Origin: an uncultured Phycisphaerae bacterium | GTDB taxonomy: Bacteria > Planctomycetota > Phycisphaerae > UBA1845 > Fen-1342 | NCBI GenBank assembly: GCA_937928595.1 | Contig: CALGJV010000013.1 | Span: 1 to 64,000, forward strand | Direction: 5' to 3' | Length of the DNA: 64,000 nucleotides | Shown: piece by piece, positions 55,800 to 64,000 of the stretch | Numbering within the stretch: the stretch's first letter is position 1 | Layout: each line of letters starts with the position of its first letter | Translations under genes and position numbers: made by a program | Notes under the pieces: model-generated | The model's input: the letters and a program-made list of their open reading frames with translations, nothing else | What the model was told of the DNA's origin: nothing | The model's database searches: none

Positions 55800-55839
55800 G
55801 GGCCGGCCATCCAATCCGGGGTCGGCGGGCCGGCGGCGC

Positions 55840-56121
55840 TCAGAGGAACCGGAACACCAGCCGGTGCAGGCCGTAGAAGCCCGCGGCGATCAGCAGCATG
55901 CCGACGAGGATGTTGATGAACGTGAGCAGCGTCGCCAAGGGCAACTCGCGCACGTGACGGGCGCGGGACGCCCGGTACACCGTCGCCACGCACAGCAGCA
56001 GCGGCAGCAGCATCCACAGCCGCGCCCCGGACGGCAGCGGCAGCGGGTTCACGAACAGCATCGCCAGCAGACCGCCCGGCGGCCCCGCGTTGACCAGCGC
56101 TGTCAGGAGAAGCGCGCTCAT
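55840..56121 (-). CDS. Small membrane protein
   Basis: The 93-residue product has two or three hydrophobic segments: MSALLLTALVNAGPPGGLLAM, then LWMLLPLLLCVATVY, then LLTFINILVGMLLIAAGFYG. The loop between segments two and three is basic. I recognise no family. ATG 56121 overlaps the stop of the upstream membrane-protein gene as ATGA, so both are probably made together and may interact. Confidence 0.75.
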   Translation of the reverse strand: MSALLLTALVNAGPPGGLLAMLFVNPLPLPSGARLWMLLPLLLCVATVYRASRARHVRELPLATLLTFINILVGMLLIAAGFYGLHRLVFRFL

Positions 56122-56600
56122 GCGGCCGGGGGCTCCTCCGGCGCCGGGCGGCGGTCGCGGTGAAAGGTCGGCTCCCCGTACTGGGCCCGCGACAGGGCGT
56201 CCAGAATCGCCAGGATGTTGAGCAGGCCGGCCGTCGCGAGGTAGATCTGCGCGACGTCGGCGGCGGGGAAGTACGCGACGTACTCGGTCAGGTCGATCGT
56301 TTCGCCGCGCTGTCGGCGGGCCTCGATGCGGCGGTCGAGCGTCGTGCTGAGGAGGTAGGCGGGCATCGTATAGCCGCCGATGGGCAGCTCGGCGACGAAC
56401 AGCCAGCGGTTGGCCGTCGGGCTGGCAAAGCTCTTAGCGCCGCCGATCGCCAGTCCGACCGCGTACGGGAACGTGATCGCGATGCAGAACACGGCGGCCA
56501 GTCCCTTCTGGCCGACGGCGTAGTGGCCGGCGCCGGGGATCAGCCAAGCGAGCAGGCCGACCTGCACCAGCCGGGACGTTGAGGGCTCCTGCTGCGGCAC
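56118..56600 (-). CDS. Membrane protein of unknown function (DUF6677-type?)
   Basis: The 160-residue product begins LVQVGLLAWLIPGAGHYAVG, a motif seen in small proteins annotated as TM2-like or DUF6677, and has three or four hydrophobic segments. A polar loop around residues 85-105 and a Pro/Glu-rich tail complete it. Function is unknown. The GTG at 56600 has GAGG six bases upstream. It is coupled to the downstream 93-residue membrane protein and follows fmdB by 21 bp. Confidence 0.78.
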   Translation of the reverse strand: MPQQEPSTSRLVQVGLLAWLIPGAGHYAVGQKGLAAVFCIAITFPYAVGLAIGGAKSFASPTANRWLFVAELPIGGYTMPAYLLSTTLDRRIEARRQRGETIDLTEYVAYFPAADVAQIYLATAGLLNILAILDALSRAQYGEPTFHRDRRPAPEEPPAA

Positions 56601-56621
56601 GCGAACCTCGCCCTTCGGGCC

Positions 56622-56849
56622 TCAGGGTTTGAACGGGCAGGCCGCGCCGGGTCCGCCGCACTGCCCACAGCCGCCGGGGGGCGGCGTCGGGGCGGAGGCG
56701 GCCGCGCGGGCCGCGAAAACGCTGAGCTGGCGCGCCACCTTCCGCGCGCCGCATTTCGGACACTTCAGCGACCGCTCGTCACGCTCGCTGCGCAGCAGCT
56801 CTTCAAACCGATGACCGCACTGGTCGCAGGCGTACTCGTAGATCGGCAT
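56622..56849 (-). CDS. FmdB-family zinc-ribbon protein
   Basis: The 75-residue product starts MPIYEYACDQCGHRFEEL and continues to LKCPKCGARKVARQL, giving two CxxC pairs for one zinc, the FmdB regulatory-protein pattern. The tail GGCGQCGGPGAACPF adds more cysteines. The family's role is poorly defined. GGAG lies eight bases before ATG 56849. Confidence 0.9.
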   Translation of the reverse strand: MPIYEYACDQCGHRFEELLRSERDERSLKCPKCGARKVARQLSVFAARAAASAPTPPPGGCGQCGGPGAACPFKP

Positions 56850-56873
56850 ACGGGCCACTCCGCTCGCCGCCGC

Positions 56874-56903
56874 AGTATAGAAGCCGCGGCCGGGGGACCG
56901 CAA
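56874..56903 (-). promoter_or_regulatory. Promoter of fmdB-type gene
   Basis: TTGCGG (56903-56898), an 18-bp spacer and TATACT (56879-56874) lie on the minus strand. A CTATACTGCG core is also found upstream of dut (62905-62914). Confidence 0.5.
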
Positions 56904-56969
56904 CGCGACGAAGCGCCGCGTGCCGCCGCCCCGCCCGCCCGACGGGGCATCGCCGCGCGGACCGCCCGG

Positions 56970-58073
56970 TCAGCGCAGCACCCGCGCGGCCGCGACCAGC
57001 GGCTCGATCACGCGCAGGGCCGCGGCAACCTCGTCGTCGCCGCCGCATACGGTCACGTGGCCGAGCTTGCGCCCGGGCCGCGGCTCCTTGCCGTACAAGT
57101 GGACGCGGACGCCGCGCGTGGCCAGCAGCTCGGTGACCGGCGGCACGCCGCCGATGAGATTCAGCATCGCGGCGCTGCCGCGCGGCTGCGGGTCGCCGAG
57201 CGGCCAGCCGGCGACGGCGCGCAGGTGATTCTCGAACTGGCTGGTGCCGCCGGCGTCGATCGACCAGTGCCCGCTGTTGTGGACGCGCGCGGCCAGCTCG
57301 TTGGCCCACAGACGCCCCTGCACCTCGAACATCTCGAGCGTCAGCACGCCGACGTAATCGAGGGCGTGCAGCAGACGTTCGATCTTGCGCGCCGCCCGGG
57401 CGCGCAGGTCGTCCGTCGTGTGCGGGGCCGGCGCCAGCGAGCGGATCAGTACGCTGCGCTCGTGCCGGTTTTCGACCAGCGGGTACACCGCCGTCTCGCC
57501 GGTGCGGCCGCGGGCGGCCAGCACGGAAACCTCGCGATCGAAGGGAACGCGGCCTTCGACGATGAGCGGACGACCGGCCAGCGTCGCAAACGCGGCGTCG
57601 GCGTCCGCGGCCGTGTGAATCACGACCTGGCCGAGGCCGTCGTAGCCGTGGTGCCGTGTCTTGAGAATGGCGGGCAGACCGACATGATCCAGCGCGCGGG
57701 TCAGGTCGGCCAAGCTGTCGGAAGGGGCGAACTCGGCGGTCGGGATGTCGAGCGTGCGGAACAGGGTCTTTTCGGCGAGGCGGTCCTGCGAACACGCCAG
57801 GGCGCGCGGGGGCGGGTAGACCTTCGCCCGCTCGGCGAGGTACTCGAGCGCGGCCGCCGGGACGTTCTCGAATTCGTACGTGATGACATCGAGCCCGTCG
57901 GCGAAGCGCTCCAGCGCGGCGCGGTCGTCGTACGCGCCGGTAACCAGCTCGGCCACCTGACCGGCCGCGGCGTCCGGCTGCGGGTCGAACATGCGGAAGC
58001 GCAGACCGAGCGGGTAGCCGGCCAGCGCCAGCATGCGCCCGAGCTGCCCGCCGCCGAGCACGCCGATCTTCAC
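56970..58073 (-). CDS. purK: N5-carboxyaminoimidazole ribonucleotide synthase
   Basis: PurK uses ATP and bicarbonate to carboxylate AIR to N5-CAIR in purine synthesis. The 367-residue ATP-grasp protein starts [17 protein letters not shown] and shows [59 protein letters not shown] and [11 protein letters not shown]-like segments. Normal family length. The GTG at 58073 overlaps the purE stop as GTGA, so the enzymes acting in sequence are translated together. Confidence 0.95.
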   Translation of the reverse strand: MKIGVLGGGQLGRMLALAGYPLGLRFRMFDPQPDAAAGQVAELVTGAYDDRAALERFADGLDVITYEFENVPAAALEYLAERAKVYPPPRALACSQDRLAEKTLFRTLDIPTAEFAPSDSLADLTRALDHVGLPAILKTRHHGYDGLGQVVIHTAADADAAFATLAGRPLIVEGRVPFDREVSVLAARGRTGETAVYPLVENRHERSVLIRSLAPAPHTTDDLRARAARKIERLLHALDYVGVLTLEMFEVQGRLWANELAARVHNSGHWSIDAGGTSQFENHLRAVAGWPLGDPQPRGSAAMLNLIGGVPPVTELLATRGVRVHLYGKEPRPGRKLGHVTVCGGDDEVAAALRVIEPLVAAARVLR

Positions 58074-58588
58074 GGCGCACCTCCGGTCGGCGGCGTGCTC
58101 CGCGGGTCGGGCTGCGCCAGCACCGCCGCCGTCTGGCGGGCGCGGTAGTTCTTGAGCGCGGCGCGGACGGCGGGGTCGTGCAGCGCGAGGATCGCCGCCG
58201 CCAGCAGCGCCGCGTTGACGGCACCGGACCGGCCGATCGCGAGCGTGCCGACCGGGACGCCGGCCGGCATCTGGACGATCGAGAGCAGTGCATCCACGCC
58301 TTGAAGCATGCCGGACGGCACGGGCACCCCGAGCACCGGCAGCGACGTCTTGGCCGAGAGCATGCCGGGCAGATGCGCCGCGCCGCCGGCGCCCGCGATG
58401 AGCACGCGCAGCCCGCGGGCCTCGGCCCCGGCGGCGTATTCGAACAGCAGATCCGGCGTGCGATGGGCGGACACGACGCGCACCTCGTGCGGCACGCGCA
58501 GCTCGGTCAGTGTGGCCGCGGCATGCTGGAGCGTCTCCCAGTCACTGCGGCTGCCCATCACGATCCCGACGTGCGGCGCGTCGCCCAT
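58070..58588 (-). CDS. purE: N5-CAIR mutase
   Basis: PurE rearranges N5-CAIR to CAIR. The 172-residue product has [58 protein letters not shown] and a typical C-terminal VPVGTLAIG. This is class I PurE, consistent with the adjacent purK. GGAG lies eight bases before ATG 58588. Confidence 0.95.
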   Translation of the reverse strand: MGDAPHVGIVMGSRSDWETLQHAAATLTELRVPHEVRVVSAHRTPDLLFEYAAGAEARGLRVLIAGAGGAAHLPGMLSAKTSLPVLGVPVPSGMLQGVDALLSIVQMPAGVPVGTLAIGRSGAVNAALLAAAILALHDPAVRAALKNYRARQTAAVLAQPDPRSTPPTGGAP

Positions 58589-58620
58589 GTCCGTGCTCCG
58601 GTGAAGCAGGTGTGACGATT

Positions 58621-58983
58621 CTAGGGCGACGCGGCCGGAGGCGGGGATGGATGGCTCCCGGGGTCCGCCGCCCGCCGCGCCCGCATGCGGGCGAAGCCTG
58701 CGCGAATCTCCGTTTCGGTCAGTCCCAGGTCTTCCAGCGGCACCGTGAAGCCGCGCAGCACACCGCACTCCGGGCAGCGGGGCAGATCGAGACCCCGCAG
58801 GTCGTATCCGCAACGGACGCAGAACGAGATGCCGTCGCGGACCCGCCGGGCGGCCCGCCAGCGCCGCGCCGCGCGGGCCAGCGCCACGAGGAACAGCAGG
58901 CCGAACGGCAGCAACACGAAGACCAGGAAGGCCCCGAACACCGCCAGCCACGGTGAGTTGAACCACGTGTACGCCGTCGGCAT
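58621..58983 (-). CDS. Small membrane protein with C4 zinc ribbon
   Basis: The 120-residue product has a hydrophobic N-terminal segment ([21 protein letters not shown]), a basic turn, and a zinc ribbon [11 protein letters not shown]...RCPECG followed by a [10 protein letters not shown] stretch. [11 protein letters not shown]...CPECG membrane proteins are numerous in Planctomycetota and mostly uncharacterised. GGAGG sits nine bases before ATG 58983. A TATGCT -10-like element at 59065-59060 would exclude a longer start at 59064. It lies 32 bp upstream of purE. Confidence 0.82.
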   Translation of the reverse strand: MPTAYTWFNSPWLAVFGAFLVFVLLPFGLLFLVALARAARRWRAARRVRDGISFCVRCGYDLRGLDLPRCPECGVLRGFTVPLEDLGLTETEIRAGFARMRARRAADPGSHPSPPPAASP

Positions 58984-59231
58984 GTCCCACTTCCTCCGGG
59001 CGGCCTCCGCGGCCGAAAACCCAGCGATTACCCGGGCCGTTGTCCCCGCGACGGCCAACAGCATAACGCCGCGCCGGGGATAGACTCAGCGACGACCGGC
59101 TGGTTCCGTGTACGCGGAAGAGCCCGGCGGGTTCACGACCAGTGCGCGGTCCCGCCGTCGCAGGGGCAGGGTACAGCGTGGGTTGGTTCTGAGTCCTCGC
59201 CGGCAAAGGCGCCGTGGCGGGAGTGGGGCGG

Positions 59232-59276
59232 AAAAAGCCCGCACGGATGCCGGCGTCGACGCCGACACCCGTGCGG
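59232..59276 (-). terminator. Intrinsic terminator of the PQQ/dockerin operon
   Basis: On the minus strand CCGCACGG and CCGTGCGG (59276-59269 and 59246-59239) form the base of a hairpin whose interior is itself palindromic (CGGCGTCGACGCCG). GGGC and then TTTTT (59236-59232) follow. This is the clearest intrinsic terminator in the window. Nothing else is evident in 58984-59332. Confidence 0.85.
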
Positions 59277-59332
59277 AATCTCACGACCGGCCGCTGTGTG
59301 CGGCCGCGAGTCGGGGCTGCGGTCGCCGCGGC

Positions 59333-60751
59333 TCAGCGGGGGCCGGTGAAGCTCTGCTGGACGATGGCGAAGTCGGCTAGATCGACATCGAGATCGCCGT
59401 CGAGGTCGGCCTCGGCGCAGCCGGCGCTCGCCGGGATCTCGGGCCCGGTCCAGCAGTCGCGCAGCAGCGTCACGTCGGCCAGGTCGACGTCGACGTCGTT
59501 GTCGAGGTTGCCGCCGCGGACACTGCGCCAGGCGCGCTGGCCGTAGGCCCGGATGGCCACCGCGAGCTTGTGCAGGTGGCACAGGTCGGCGATGCACATG
59601 GGCGCGTCGACGTACGTGCGAAGGTCTTCCGCGCTGTCGCCGTAGACGTACGCGCGCAGCAGGAAGAACGTCCAGGCGAAATCCGGCGTGTTGTACGCGT
59701 TCTCGCCGCCCTGCCAGTCGTTGTTCCAGCTGGGGATTTCGCCGCCCTTGTAGATGTAACCGGCGTCGCAGAACTGCCCGCGCAGTGCCATCCAGCCCGG
59801 CTGGCTGGCCCGCCCGTGGCTGTGACGGCCCGGCCCGCCGATGCGCGGGCCGGCGTGCGCGATCGCCGCGGCCGGGTTCTTGTCGGCGATCAGCCGGCCG
59901 ATCTCGGGGCCGAACATGACGGCCACCGCCGGCTCGCTGCGATACTCGTGGAAGACCGGATAGCACCAGTCGTGCTCGCCGCGCGTCAGCTCGGTCTGAC
60001 GGGCGTTGACCCAGGTCACATAGTCGGCCGCGGCGATGGCCGCGGTCGCCCGCGTCACGGCGTCGTCGCGCCAGGTCCGCAGGCCCTCGTGCTCGGCGAT
60101 GCGGGCGGCGCCGATGAGCCCGAGCACCTCACCGTAGTGGGACGGCGTGCCGTCGTAGGTGTTGTAGAGCGCCTGAAGCGCCGGCAGCCGGGCCCGCAGG
60201 TAGGCCCAGTCGCCGGTGGAGTCGGCATAGCGCCACAGCGCGTAGAGGGCGCTGAGGGGGACTTCCGGCGGGGGCCAGAGGTTCACGCCGGTGGACGGCA
60301 TGGGGTAGAACTCGCGCCGGTTGCGCTCCATGAGGGTGTAGCCCCAGAAGCCGGTGCCGTGGACGAAGGTCCGCTCCAGCGGGGGATACGTTTCCAGCAG
60401 CGTGACGAGGTAGGCGGCGAGCTGGGTGCGGACCGGCGGGCTGAGCAGCGGCAGAACGTCGCTGAGGAACAGCACCGATTCGGCGGGAGCGCCGTACAGC
60501 AGCGATTCGCCGGCGAGGCCCGGCCGGAAGAGCGCCGGTTGCAGCATGCCGTTGTCGATGGCGGGGTTGCCCGTCGCCATCATCTCCTGGACGAGAGCTT
60601 CGAGCTCGGCCCGCAGGTCGTCGGCGGCGGGGGCGATGTTCTGAACGGACTCGGTACGCCACAGGTACGTCGTCGCCGGCTGAGCCTGGGCGATGCCCCC
60701 AACGCCGAGGGCGACGATCGCAATCGTGATGACCAGGAAGCGGTATCGCAT
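59333..60751 (-). CDS. Secreted helical protein with dockerin-like C-terminus
   Basis: The 472-residue product has a signal peptide (VITIAIVALGVGGIAQA). The body, residues about 40-400, is helical with repeated aromatic motifs (HGTGFWGYTLMERNRREFY, YALWRYADSTGDWAYL, IYKGGEIPSWNNDW). This recalls alpha/alpha-toroid glycoside hydrolases or polysaccharide lyases, but no catalytic pair is assigned. The C-terminus has two dockerin-type loops (LDNDVDVDLADVTLL and LDGDLDVDLADFAIV). GAGGAG lies nine bases before the ATG. It is 21 bp downstream of the PQQ-repeat gene and ends at a strong terminator. Confidence 0.85.
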   Translation of the reverse strand: MRYRFLVITIAIVALGVGGIAQAQPATTYLWRTESVQNIAPAADDLRAELEALVQEMMATGNPAIDNGMLQPALFRPGLAGESLLYGAPAESVLFLSDVLPLLSPPVRTQLAAYLVTLLETYPPLERTFVHGTGFWGYTLMERNRREFYPMPSTGVNLWPPPEVPLSALYALWRYADSTGDWAYLRARLPALQALYNTYDGTPSHYGEVLGLIGAARIAEHEGLRTWRDDAVTRATAAIAAADYVTWVNARQTELTRGEHDWCYPVFHEYRSEPAVAVMFGPEIGRLIADKNPAAAIAHAGPRIGGPGRHSHGRASQPGWMALRGQFCDAGYIYKGGEIPSWNNDWQGGENAYNTPDFAWTFFLLRAYVYGDSAEDLRTYVDAPMCIADLCHLHKLAVAIRAYGQRAWRSVRGGNLDNDVDVDLADVTLLRDCWTGPEIPASAGCAEADLDGDLDVDLADFAIVQQSFTGPR

Positions 60752-60772
60752 GACGAGGTGCTCCTCGATGAA

Positions 60773-62236
60773 TCAGTCGCGTTCCACACGGACCAGCAGG
60801 CCGTAACGGGCGAACCAGAAGAGCGCGTTGTCGGCGACGGCGGCCCCGGCGATGACGCCGCCCCCCGCGCCGCCGCCGGCGTTGATCGAGAAATACGGGA
60901 ACTGGGGCGTCCCGTACGCCAGCGGCGAGTCGGGATGGGCGTAATCGTCGATCGCCGTCGGCACGCTCGACACAATGTGCTGCGCGGTCTCGGGGCTGTG
61001 CCGGATGTAGCCGAGCGTCCCACGGCCCGACACCAGCAGCCCGTAGTTGTCGGCCGTCAGCAAAGACGTCTCGTCACCGATCATGTGCACGCCCGAGCCG
61101 CGGGTCGCGTGCGTGGACAACAGCGTGGTGTCGCCGGTCAGCGGATCGAACCGCATCGGCTCGCACCCGTAGGCCCGCACGAACGAAATGCTGTCCCACC
61201 GGGCGTACCGGCTGCGGCCGATGAGCCACGCCCGGCCGGTGGCCGGGTCGTAGATCGGCGGGACCGGCGTGGTGTTGCCGCCGGCGGTCATGAGGACGGG
61301 CGCGACGTAACGCTGACTGCCGTCGGCGGTGTTAAGGGCCCAGAACGTCTGTCGGTCGGGGTTGGCGGTCAGGTAGTTGCGGATCGCCTGCCGCTCGGCC
61401 GCGTGCTGCGCCGGCGTGCCGTCCTGCTCGACCGGGTTCCCGCCGCCCAACAAGTCGTCTCCGTCGTTCAGCATGTCGTGAAAGCCGAACGCGGCCTGCG
61501 TGCGGTAGAAGACGGTGTTGGTCGAGGGCATCACAACGGGCCAGTAGCCGAACATGCTTTGTCCCCGCAGCCGGACCCGCCATAGCAGGCTGCCGTCGGC
61601 GGCGTTCAGAGCGAAGGCGTACAGGCCCTCATCGCCGCAGTACACCCGGCCGTTCGCGTAAGCGGCGCTGATTTCGATGGGCCGGCCGGCTTCGTATGTC
61701 CAGGCGACAGTGCCGTCGGCGGCGTTGATTGCCAGGAAGCGGCCGCGCGAGTTGCCGATAAACACGCGGTTTTCCGCCAGACAAGGCGCGTTGTGGACGG
61801 CCCGCCCCGTGTTGACGACCCACGCCAGCGAGCCGTCGCCGACGCGCAGGGCATAGACGCGGCCGTCCTGGGACCCGAAGTAGACGTGCTGGGCGTCGAT
61901 TGCCGCGGTGTGATGAATCGCCCCGCCCGCCTGAAACACCCAGCGCGTTTGCCCGGTGGCGGCGTCGAGGCCGAACATGCGGCCGTCGAGGAAACCGACG
62001 CACAGCAGACCGTTGCGGACCACGGGCTGCACGCGGCCCGCGACGCTCGTGACGCGGTCGGGATGCCAACGCCAGACGATCTGGGCGTCGCCGGCCGGCG
62101 GCAGCCCGACGTTTTCCGGCGAGAACCCGGAACGAGCTGCGTCGTGCTGCAACTGCGGCCAGTCGTCGCCGCACGCGACGGGGGCGAGCAGCAAGACACC
62201 GGCGGCCAGCGCCGCCACCCATGGGGTCTTACGCAT
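60773..62236 (-). CDS. Exported PQQ-like (BamB-type) beta-propeller protein
   Basis: A signal peptide precedes DDWPQLQHDAARSGFSPENV, the usual opening of PQQ-repeat proteins. Several propeller blades follow with tryptophan-docking motifs such as DAATGQTRWVFQAGG, VGDGSLAWVVNTGR, AADGTVAWTYEAGR and AADGSLLWRVRLRG. The 487-residue product lacks residues for PQQ binding and is more likely a scaffold or binding protein than a dehydrogenase. AAAGGAG lies seven bases before ATG 62236, and an AT-rich promoter precedes it. It is co-transcribed with the dockerin-tailed protein gene. Confidence 0.88.
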   Translation of the reverse strand: MRKTPWVAALAAGVLLLAPVACGDDWPQLQHDAARSGFSPENVGLPPAGDAQIVWRWHPDRVTSVAGRVQPVVRNGLLCVGFLDGRMFGLDAATGQTRWVFQAGGAIHHTAAIDAQHVYFGSQDGRVYALRVGDGSLAWVVNTGRAVHNAPCLAENRVFIGNSRGRFLAINAADGTVAWTYEAGRPIEISAAYANGRVYCGDEGLYAFALNAADGSLLWRVRLRGQSMFGYWPVVMPSTNTVFYRTQAAFGFHDMLNDGDDLLGGGNPVEQDGTPAQHAAERQAIRNYLTANPDRQTFWALNTADGSQRYVAPVLMTAGGNTTPVPPIYDPATGRAWLIGRSRYARWDSISFVRAYGCEPMRFDPLTGDTTLLSTHATRGSGVHMIGDETSLLTADNYGLLVSGRGTLGYIRHSPETAQHIVSSVPTAIDDYAHPDSPLAYGTPQFPYFSINAGGGAGGGVIAGAAVADNALFWFARYGLLVRVERD

Positions 62237-62292
62237 CCGATACTCCTTTCCAGATGGCAATGACGAGGTGCGCACCTTCTCAGCGCCCCCAA

Positions 62293-62322
62293 TAATAACA
62301 CTCCGACCCACCGGCAATTCAA
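62293..62322 (-). promoter_or_regulatory. Promoter of the PQQ/dockerin operon
   Basis: TTGAAT (62322-62317), an 18-bp spacer and TTATTA (62298-62293) stand out as an AT-rich patch. The leader then contains a perfect palindrome AGGTGCGCACCT (62266-62277), a possible operator. Confidence 0.45.
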
Positions 62323-62412
62323 GGTTAGTGTTGCGCAAGGCGGCCTCGGTCACCCGAGCGGGCGGCCTTGCGACGGCGGCAGGGCGTCGCGGGGGCGATA
62401 CCCCCGTGGGCC

Positions 62413-62859
62413 TCAGTGGCCGGTGTGCCCGAATCCGCCGGTTCCCCGGGTGCTGGCCTGCAACTCGTCCACGATCTCTACCCGGACGTGCGCGACCGGC
62501 GCGATCACGAGCTGCGCGAACCGCATGCCGCGCGTGATGGTGTACGGCCCGCGGCCGCAGTTGCCGAGGATGACCTGAAGCTCGCCGCGGTAGTCCGCGT
62601 CGATGGTCCCGGGACTGTTGGGCAGCATCAGGCCGTGTCGCAGCGCCAACCCGCTGCGGGCCCGCACCTGGCCCTCGTAGCCGACGGGGATCTCCAGATA
62701 GAGTCCCGTTGGAATGAGCTTGATCTCGCCGGGTGCGATCGTGATCGGCTCGTGGTTGGCCGCGTGCAGGTCGAGGCCGGCGGCGTGCTCGCTCATGTAC
62801 TGCGGCAGGGGCAGGTCCTCGGTGCCGGCGCGACGACGGATCTTCAGCACGGGCGGCAT
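62413..62859 (-). CDS. dut: dUTP diphosphatase
   Basis: Dut hydrolyses dUTP to dUMP and keeps uracil out of DNA. The 148-residue trimeric-type enzyme has all five motifs: AAGLDLHA (1), ARSGLAL (2), GTIDADYRGEL (3), RFAQLVIAPV (4) and TRGTGGFGHTG (5). GGAGG is six bases before ATG 62859. A TATACT hexamer at 62914-62909 is the likely -10, with a poor -35. It diverges from the DUF2892-type gene. Confidence 0.97.
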   Translation of the reverse strand: MPPVLKIRRRAGTEDLPLPQYMSEHAAGLDLHAANHEPITIAPGEIKLIPTGLYLEIPVGYEGQVRARSGLALRHGLMLPNSPGTIDADYRGELQVILGNCGRGPYTITRGMRFAQLVIAPVAHVRVEIVDELQASTRGTGGFGHTGH

Positions 62860-62967
62860 GCTCTTCCTCCACGGCGGCGCGCAGCGCGCATCCGGCCGTC
62901 GCTGTCGCAGTATAGCGAACGCCCGGGCGGCCCCGCTAAGATGCCCACGGGATCCAGGAGGCCGACC

Positions 62968-63195
62968 ATGTGCATGGAGCGGTGGATCCGGCTGATCGCC
63001 GGGACTTTCGTGCTCGTGAGCGTGGGGCTGGCGCACTTTCACAGCCCGTACTGGCTCTGGTTTACCGCGTTCGTCGGGGCGAACCTGTTTCAGTCGGCGC
63101 TGACGCGGTGGTGCCTGATGGAGGACATCCTCCGGAAAGTCGGCGTGCCCCCTTGTGAGCACGGGCAAACGGCTGTGAAGCCCCCGACGGCCTGA
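62968..63195 (+). CDS. DUF2892-family small membrane protein (YgaP-like)
   Basis: The 75-residue product has two hydrophobic segments (WIRLIAGTFVLVSVGLAHF and WLWFTAFVGANLFQSALTRWC) and continues CLMEDILRKVGVPPC. This matches the DUF2892/YgaP membrane module, here without a rhodanese domain. A role in sulfur or redox biology is only suggested by relatives. AGGAGG lies about seven bases before ATG 62968. The mannose-1-phosphate guanylyltransferase gene follows 38 bp later. Confidence 0.85.
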   Translation: MCMERWIRLIAGTFVLVSVGLAHFHSPYWLWFTAFVGANLFQSALTRWCLMEDILRKVGVPPCEHGQTAVKPPTA

Positions 63196-63233
63196 AACGG
63201 ACCGCACGCGGCACGGCCGCGGGAGGCGCCGGC

Positions 63234-64000
63234 ATGCGGCACGCAGTCATCATGGCGGGCGGGTCCGGTACGCGACTGTGGCCGCTCAGCCGCCGCCGCC
63301 GGCCCAAGCAGCTCCTGCGGCTGTTCGGCGGGGCGTCGTTGCTCCAGTTGGCACGGCTGCGACTGGCTGGTCTCTTCGAGCCGCGGCAGGTGTGGGTCAT
63401 CACGTCGGCGTCCTACTTGGACCAGGTGGCGGCCGAACTGCCCGATTTGCCGCGTGACAACCTGATCGGCGAGCCGATGGGCCGCGACACGGCCAACGCG
63501 ATCGGCCTGGCCGCCGAGCTGATCGGCCGGCGGGATGCCGACGCGACCATGGCGGTGTTCACCGCCGACCACGTGATCGAGCCGCAGAATGCCTTCGCGG
63601 CCGCGATTCGCGCAGGGTGCGAGGCGGCCGAGCGCTATCCGACGGCACTCGTGACGTTCGGTATCCGGCCCACGCACGCCGCGACCGGGTACGGCTACAT
63701 CCGCCTCGGCCCCGCCCTTGACGCGGGCGTCCACCGGGTGGCCGAGTTTCGCGAGAAGCCGACGCGGGAAGTCGCGGAGGCGTATCTGCGGTCGGGCGAG
63801 TACGTCTGGAACAGCGGGATGTTCGCCTGGCGGCTGGACGCGATCCGCGCGGAGTTGGCCCGCAGTCTGCCGGAGAACGCCGCGCAGCTCGCGCGCCTGG
63901 CGGCCGGGTGGGAATCGGCGGATCCGGCGGCGCGGGCGGCGACCTTCGAACGGCTCCGGCGGATCTCGATCGACTACGGCGTGCTGGAGCAGGCCCGCGA
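63234..64000 (+). CDS. manC: Mannose-1-phosphate guanylyltransferase (3' end beyond window)
   Basis: The first 255 residues of a GDP-mannose pyrophosphorylase are present; the gene runs off the window end. MRHAVIMAGGSGTRLWPLSR with RPKQLL is the nucleotide-binding signature, followed by IGEPMGRDTANAIGLAA, FTADHVIEP, ATGYGYIRLG, FREKPTREVAEAYL and YVWNSGMFAW. It makes GDP-mannose for glycans and exopolysaccharides. Whether it has the C-terminal isomerase domain of bifunctional ManC cannot be seen, so the symbol is tentative. GGGAGG lies seven bases before ATG 63234. Confidence 0.93.
   Translation, partial: MRHAVIMAGGSGTRLWPLSRRRRPKQLLRLFGGASLLQLARLRLAGLFEPRQVWVITSASYLDQVAAELPDLPRDNLIGEPMGRDTANAIGLAAELIGRRDADATMAVFTADHVIEPQNAFAAAIRAGCEAAERYPTALVTFGIRPTHAATGYGYIRLGPALDAGVHRVAEFREKPTREVAEAYLRSGEYVWNSGMFAWRLDAIRAELARSLPENAAQLARLAAGWESADPAARAATFERLRRISIDYGVLEQAR

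Noticed and set aside
59570-61585. A 671-residue plus-strand open frame
   Set aside because: It is antisense to the dockerin-tailed and PQQ-repeat genes, which have clear motifs, ribosome-binding sites and a terminator.

Overview
This 64 kb window is a high-GC bacterial chromosome segment. It most likely comes from a member of the Planctomycetota, plausibly a Phycisphaerae-like lineage. The clues are a secreted repeat protein ending in a dockerin-like pair of Ca-binding loops, a PEP-CTERM-type C-terminus, small membrane proteins with a C4 zinc ribbon, a very large SecA, and a permease-DtxR fusion of the kind known from Chlamydia, a neighbour in the PVC group. I see no rRNA, insertion sequence, prophage, integrase or CRISPR array. 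Most genes are housekeeping; the accessory content is a secreted-protein stretch at about 37-46 kb. Assignments rest on motifs read by eye. No database search was possible.

Layout. 0-1.6 kb: a small unknown gene, a frame-disrupted gene and tRNA-Ser(GCT). 1.6-5.4 kb (minus): galM, aroA, a membrane-anchored unknown and an FHA protein. 5.5-9.6 kb: hemW, a convergent NAGPA-type glycosidase whose frame lacks a stop where its domain ends, and a c-heme methyl-accepting protein. 9.6-14.8 kb: palindromic repeats, efp and a 1325-residue secA. 14.8-18.9 kb (minus): serA followed by a metal ABC transporter whose permease carries a DtxR/MntR-like repressor domain. 19.1-21.5 kb: an unknown large protein, a 35-residue membrane protein and a PEP-CTERM gene fragment. 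21.6-28.1 kb (minus): a surA-like foldase, purA, uppS, cdsA, pgsA and a pgpA-uppP fusion, which together cover CDP-diacylglycerol to phosphatidylglycerol and the undecaprenyl-phosphate cycle. 28.2-28.5 kb: tRNA-Arg(ACG) and tRNA-Leu(GAG). 28.5-35.1 kb (minus): a complete SUF operon, sufR-sufB-sufC-sufD-sufS-sufU-sufT, mostly with ATGA overlaps.

35.3-46.3 kb: a histidine kinase, then secreted and lipoprotein genes (an abundant-looking exported protein, a duplicated-domain lipoprotein, an FG-GAP propeller lipoprotein, a collagen-like/YadA-like/S74-chaperone lipoprotein, a seven-repeat propeller with a dockerin-like tail, a formylglycine-generating-enzyme-like lipoprotein) and a phosphotransferase. 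46.5-49.8 kb: an orphan efflux adaptor and a polytopic TPR protein. 49.8-53.4 kb (minus): rluB, a FlgI-like lipoprotein and ispD. 53.7-55.8 kb: a lipoprotein and a sensor kinase. 55.8-59 kb (minus): small membrane proteins, fmdB, purK, purE and a zinc-ribbon protein. 59.3-62.9 kb (minus): a PQQ-repeat protein and a dockerin-tailed secreted protein with a clear intrinsic terminator, and dut. 63-64 kb: a small DUF2892-type gene and the start of a mannose-1-phosphate guanylyltransferase gene.

Several promoters fit a sigma70 pattern (-35 TTGCGG/TTGACT-like, about 17 bp, -10 TATACT/TATGCT-like). At three genes the -10 lies only 6-7 nt before the start codon and no ribosome-binding site is visible, suggesting leaderless mRNAs. 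The observations most worth follow-up are the permease-DtxR fusion, the repeat-expanded membrane-anchored SecA, the PgpA-UppP fusion, the palindromic repeat modules with compensating stem changes, and the leaderless promoters.
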